DNA of 64,000 nt, taken from contig CAMNQH010000006.1 in assembly GCA_946549035.1 (NCBI GenBank), positions 25,121 through 89,120 on the forward strand, written 5' to 3'. The notes under the pieces were generated by a model. It searched no databases. It saw nothing but the letters and a program-made list of their open reading frames with translations, and was not told the origin of the DNA. The translations under genes and the position numbers were made by a program. Within the stretch, counting starts at the first letter, position 1, and the number at the start of each line of letters is the position of its first letter. Below are positions 62,021-64,000 of the stretch, in pieces. This DNA comes from an uncultured Lachnospiraceae bacterium (GTDB lineage: Bacteria; Bacillota; Clostridia; Lachnospirales; Lachnospiraceae).

Positions 62021-63620
62021 TTGTAATATATTTTTGCAGAAAGAAATTGTATTTCATGAGGGTTTAAATGCTATTGTAGGAGATGATATTGCTTCTAATT
62101 CGATAGGAAAATCAACTATGCTTATGATTATTGACTTTGTTTTTGGAGGCGATGATTATATTAGTAAAAATCATGATGTAGTAGATAATTTGGGTCATCA
62201 TGATTTCAGATTTGTTTTTAATTTTGATAATAAGGATTACTATTTTATTAGAAGTACAAATGAATACAAATTTGTATCTATTTGTAATGAGAAATTTGAA
62301 ATTTTACAGAGTGTAACAACGGAAGAATTTACCGCATGGTTGCAAGAAAAGTATGATTGTCAATTAGAATCGTTAACATTTAGAAATGTTGCTGGTAGAT
62401 ATTTCAGAATTTATGGGAAGGAAAATTTAAATGAAAGAAAACCTATTCAGTATTTTGAAAAAGAAACTGCACCTAAATCTATATTAGCTCTTTTAAAATT
62501 GTTTGATAAATATAAATCATTAAAAGCATATGAGGAGCAAATAGAAAAATTAAAAAGTGACAAAACTACATTGGTTGATGCGGCAAAAAAGAATTTTTTG
62601 CCGAATGTCAACACAAAAAGTTTATTTAATAAAAATGAAAAAAAGATTGAAGAATTAAGCGTACGATTAGAAAAAATAAAGAAGGAAATTGTAACAACAT
62701 CGCTTGATTTAGAGTCAATGGTTTCTCAAGAAATATTAAAACTTAAACGGGAGAAAAGCCAACTTACTATTAAATTAAACTCATATCAAAGTAGATTGCT
62801 AAGAACACAAAATAATATAAAAAATAAACCTGTGAAAATTAGTGCTGAGTTAGAACAATTTGTGTATTATTTTCCAGATTTTAATGTAGAACAGATTAAT
62901 AAGGTGGAGGATTTCCATAAAAATATAAGTAAAATATTAAAGAGTGAACTTGCAGCAGTAGAGAAGGAATTAAAAGCTAAAATCGAGGAAATTAATAATC
63001 AGATAATAGAAATAGATAAGGAAATTGAACAGAAATTATCCATAAAAGATGCACCTAAATTAGCAGTAGATGAAGTGGTTGATTTGGTGGCACAAATAAA
63101 ACAGCTTAATGATGAAAATGGATACTATACCAAGAAGAAACAATTGGAGGGGGCTATATCACAGGCTAATGATGATTTAAGTGAATTAAAAGAAAAGGCA
63201 TTAGATGAAATATGTAATGAAATAAATGTCAAAATGTACGAGCTAAATAAAGAAATATATGTTGATGGAAGGCGAGCACCGACACTGAATATTCATGGAA
63301 GTAAATATTCGTTTAATACTGCGGGGGATACTGGAACAGGTACAGCTTTTGCTAACTTGATATCATTTGATCTTTCATTACTGGAATTAACTCGTTTGCC
63401 AGCTATAGCCCATGATTTGCCATTGTTAAAAAATATTGAAAATGTTGCAATGGAAAACATTATTTCAATATATAGTAGAAGTGAAAAGCAAATATTCGTT
63501 GCTATTGATAAATTGAGTTCTTATGACGAGAAAGCGGCACAAATTATAAATAAACATAAAGTATTACAACTTTCGAAAGACAAATTACTCTTTATCAAAA
63601 ATTGGAAAAGCAATAAATAA
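62004..63620 (+). CDS. ABC-3C ATPase (DUF2326-type, SMC/RecN-like)
   Basis: This 538-aa ATPase has an N-terminal half-domain with Walker A GDDIASNSIGKST (Lys36), a long coiled coil (about 165-420, repeated Lys/Glu/Leu heptads) and a C-terminal half. That half holds a signature-like GDTGTGTAFANLI and a Walker B-like region LPAIAHDLPLLKNI. This is the DUF2326 arrangement. Such ATPases are thought to sense invading or damaged DNA and to license the effector. It overlaps the middle-component gene and ends before a hairpin terminator. Very AT-rich codons indicate recent transfer. Confidence 0.87.
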   Translation: MLKKISCNIFLQKEIVFHEGLNAIVGDDIASNSIGKSTMLMIIDFVFGGDDYISKNHDVVDNLGHHDFRFVFNFDNKDYYFIRSTNEYKFVSICNEKFEILQSVTTEEFTAWLQEKYDCQLESLTFRNVAGRYFRIYGKENLNERKPIQYFEKETAPKSILALLKLFDKYKSLKAYEEQIEKLKSDKTTLVDAAKKNFLPNVNTKSLFNKNEKKIEELSVRLEKIKKEIVTTSLDLESMVSQEILKLKREKSQLTIKLNSYQSRLLRTQNNIKNKPVKISAELEQFVYYFPDFNVEQINKVEDFHKNISKILKSELAAVEKELKAKIEEINNQIIEIDKEIEQKLSIKDAPKLAVDEVVDLVAQIKQLNDENGYYTKKKQLEGAISQANDDLSELKEKALDEICNEINVKMYELNKEIYVDGRRAPTLNIHGSKYSFNTAGDTGTGTAFANLISFDLSLLELTRLPAIAHDLPLLKNIENVAMENIISIYSRSEKQIFVAIDKLSSYDEKAAQIINKHKVLQLSKDKLLFIKNWKSNK

Positions 63621-63627
63621 ATCTAAA

Positions 63628-63661
63628 AAGCGTATCATTAGAAATAGTGGTACGCTTATTT
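63628..63661 (+). terminator. Terminator after the ABC-3C operon
   Basis: AAGCGTATC and GGTACGCTT form a 9-bp stem (one G-T pair), followed by ATTTTTG, eight bases after the ATPase stop. Confidence 0.75.
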
Positions 63662-63679
63662 TTGTCCCTTTTTGCAGAT

Positions 63680-63708
63680 TTGTCCTTTCCTCTGCTTTCC
63701 AATATAAT
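63680..63708 (+). promoter_or_regulatory. Promoter of the amber-interrupted small ORF
   Basis: TTGTCC (63680-63685) and TATAAT (63703-63708) are 17 bases apart, followed by GTGGAGGTG before the ATG at 63735. Confidence 0.7.
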
Positions 63709-63734
63709 GAAGCTAAAGAAGTGGAGGTGTGCTT

Positions 63735-63914
63735 ATGAAAGAGAAATTTAATCATCTGTATTTGGATAGCCACGAAAGAAAGCTTTTAATACATAGCCTT
63801 GTAGAGTTAAAAAATTAGCTCATTCAGCAAGGCAGATATACGGATTGTGTTGACGAGCTTATTTTTAAGGTCATAAATGCACCGTCCAAGAGAATGAAAA
63901 TTGAATATGTCTAA
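63735..63914 (+). pseudogene. Small conjugative-element ORF interrupted by an amber codon
   Basis: From ATG 63735 (GGAGGTG site) the frame reads MKEKFNHLYLDSHERKLLIH, then SLVELKN and TAG at 63816. The same frame stays coding-like afterwards, LIQQGRYTDCVDELIFKVIN to MKIEYV and TAA at 63914. Intact relatives of about 60 residues on Clostridia conjugative elements read KNxLIQ at this place. One C-to-T change in a CAG codon would explain the stop. Function of the family is unknown. The promoter and ribosome site are intact. Confidence 0.7.
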
Positions 63915-63958
63915 GGCAGATTACAAAGCCGCTTATTCTTATTGATTTGAACCGCTCC

Positions 63959-63973
63959 CTGTCAAGTAGACAG
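63959..63973. other. Perfect palindrome near window end, possible mobile-element end
   Basis: CTGTCAAGTAGACAG (5-bp arms CTGTC/GACAG) is followed by an A-rich then T-rich run. It could be the terminal inverted repeat of an insertion sequence beginning here and continuing past the window, or simply a small hairpin. Confidence 0.3.
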
Positions 63974-64000
63974 TTAAAAAAATAAAAATTTTTACCTGCC

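Larger units (their letters stand above)
60600..64000 (+). mobile_element. Probable left part of an integrated element inserted in rlmD
   Basis: From about 60600 the base composition turns clearly AT-rich. The genes are an ABC-3C conflict system and an interrupted small ORF of a kind common on conjugative elements. rlmD (rumA) is a known insertion site for integrative elements in Firmicutes, and its 3' end is altered here. No integrase or recombinase is seen before the window ends, so the right end must be outside. Boundary is approximate. Confidence 0.5.

Overview
The window looks like a chromosomal segment of a spore-forming, gut-type Clostridia, most likely Lachnospiraceae. The reasons are the mid-GC coding style with AGGAGG ribosome sites, a SpoVT homologue, a spore-cortex type amidase/deacetylase, a T-box controlled archaeal-type ProRS, an RlmD with an unusual C-terminal tail, and a VanG-type cluster laid out as in Clostridioides difficile. 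The assignment is inferred from gene content, not from a marker gene. I saw no rRNA, tRNA or CRISPR array.

Layout. 1-6367: the end of an OmpR-type regulator, an RluA-like pseudouridine synthase, a BlaI/BlaR1-like pair, a small secreted protein and two tandem paralogous lipoproteins. 6415-10804: an ABC-2 type exporter (large permease plus ATPase) and an AI-2E family membrane protein. 10824-12568: T-box leader and prolyl-tRNA synthetase. 12613-14096: a patatin-like protein and a histidine phosphatase. 14105-20701: a PucR-type regulator divergent from a compact cluster of unknown purpose (UroD-family protein, atypical acyl carrier protein, divergent phosphotransacetylase, OFA-family transporter, D-2-hydroxyacid dehydrogenase), with overlapping inverted repeats before the transporter. 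20714-29785: Zn-dependent phospholipase C-like protein, purine permease, HTH-TPR regulator, MFS exporter, a nuclease/transposase remnant, a trigger-factor-like protein, a frameshifted thioredoxin, a CyuA-like protein and SpoVT.

29858-41840: a chemotaxis receptor, then a minus-strand envelope operon (59-aa protein, repeat-rich transglutaminase-like surface protein, MBOAT acyltransferase, AlgX/DHHW-like protein, DUF348/G5 lipoprotein) divergent from an XRE regulator, then a flavodoxin-type iron-sulfur protein and a MATE exporter. 41932-49735: a one-chain CwlD-like amidase plus PdaA-like deacetylase, divergent from vanR-vanS-vanG-vanXY-vanT, which encodes sensing plus synthesis of D-Ala-D-Ser peptidoglycan ends. 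49854-60932: an esterase, two unknown proteins, a two-component system behind mutS2, an HtrA-like protein that has lost catalytic residues, a YhaM-like exonuclease and rlmD.

From about 60600 the sequence becomes much more AT-rich. The last 3.4 kb carry an ABC-three-component (ABC-3C) conflict system (HNH protein, small middle component, DUF2326 ATPase) and an amber-interrupted small ORF of the type found on conjugative elements. I read this as the left part of an integrated element whose insertion replaced the 3' end of rlmD. The strongest leads for new biology are the UroD/ACP/Pta/transporter cluster with its possible RNA switch, the fused muramic-delta-lactam enzyme, the HtrA-like pseudoprotease and the ABC-3C cassette.
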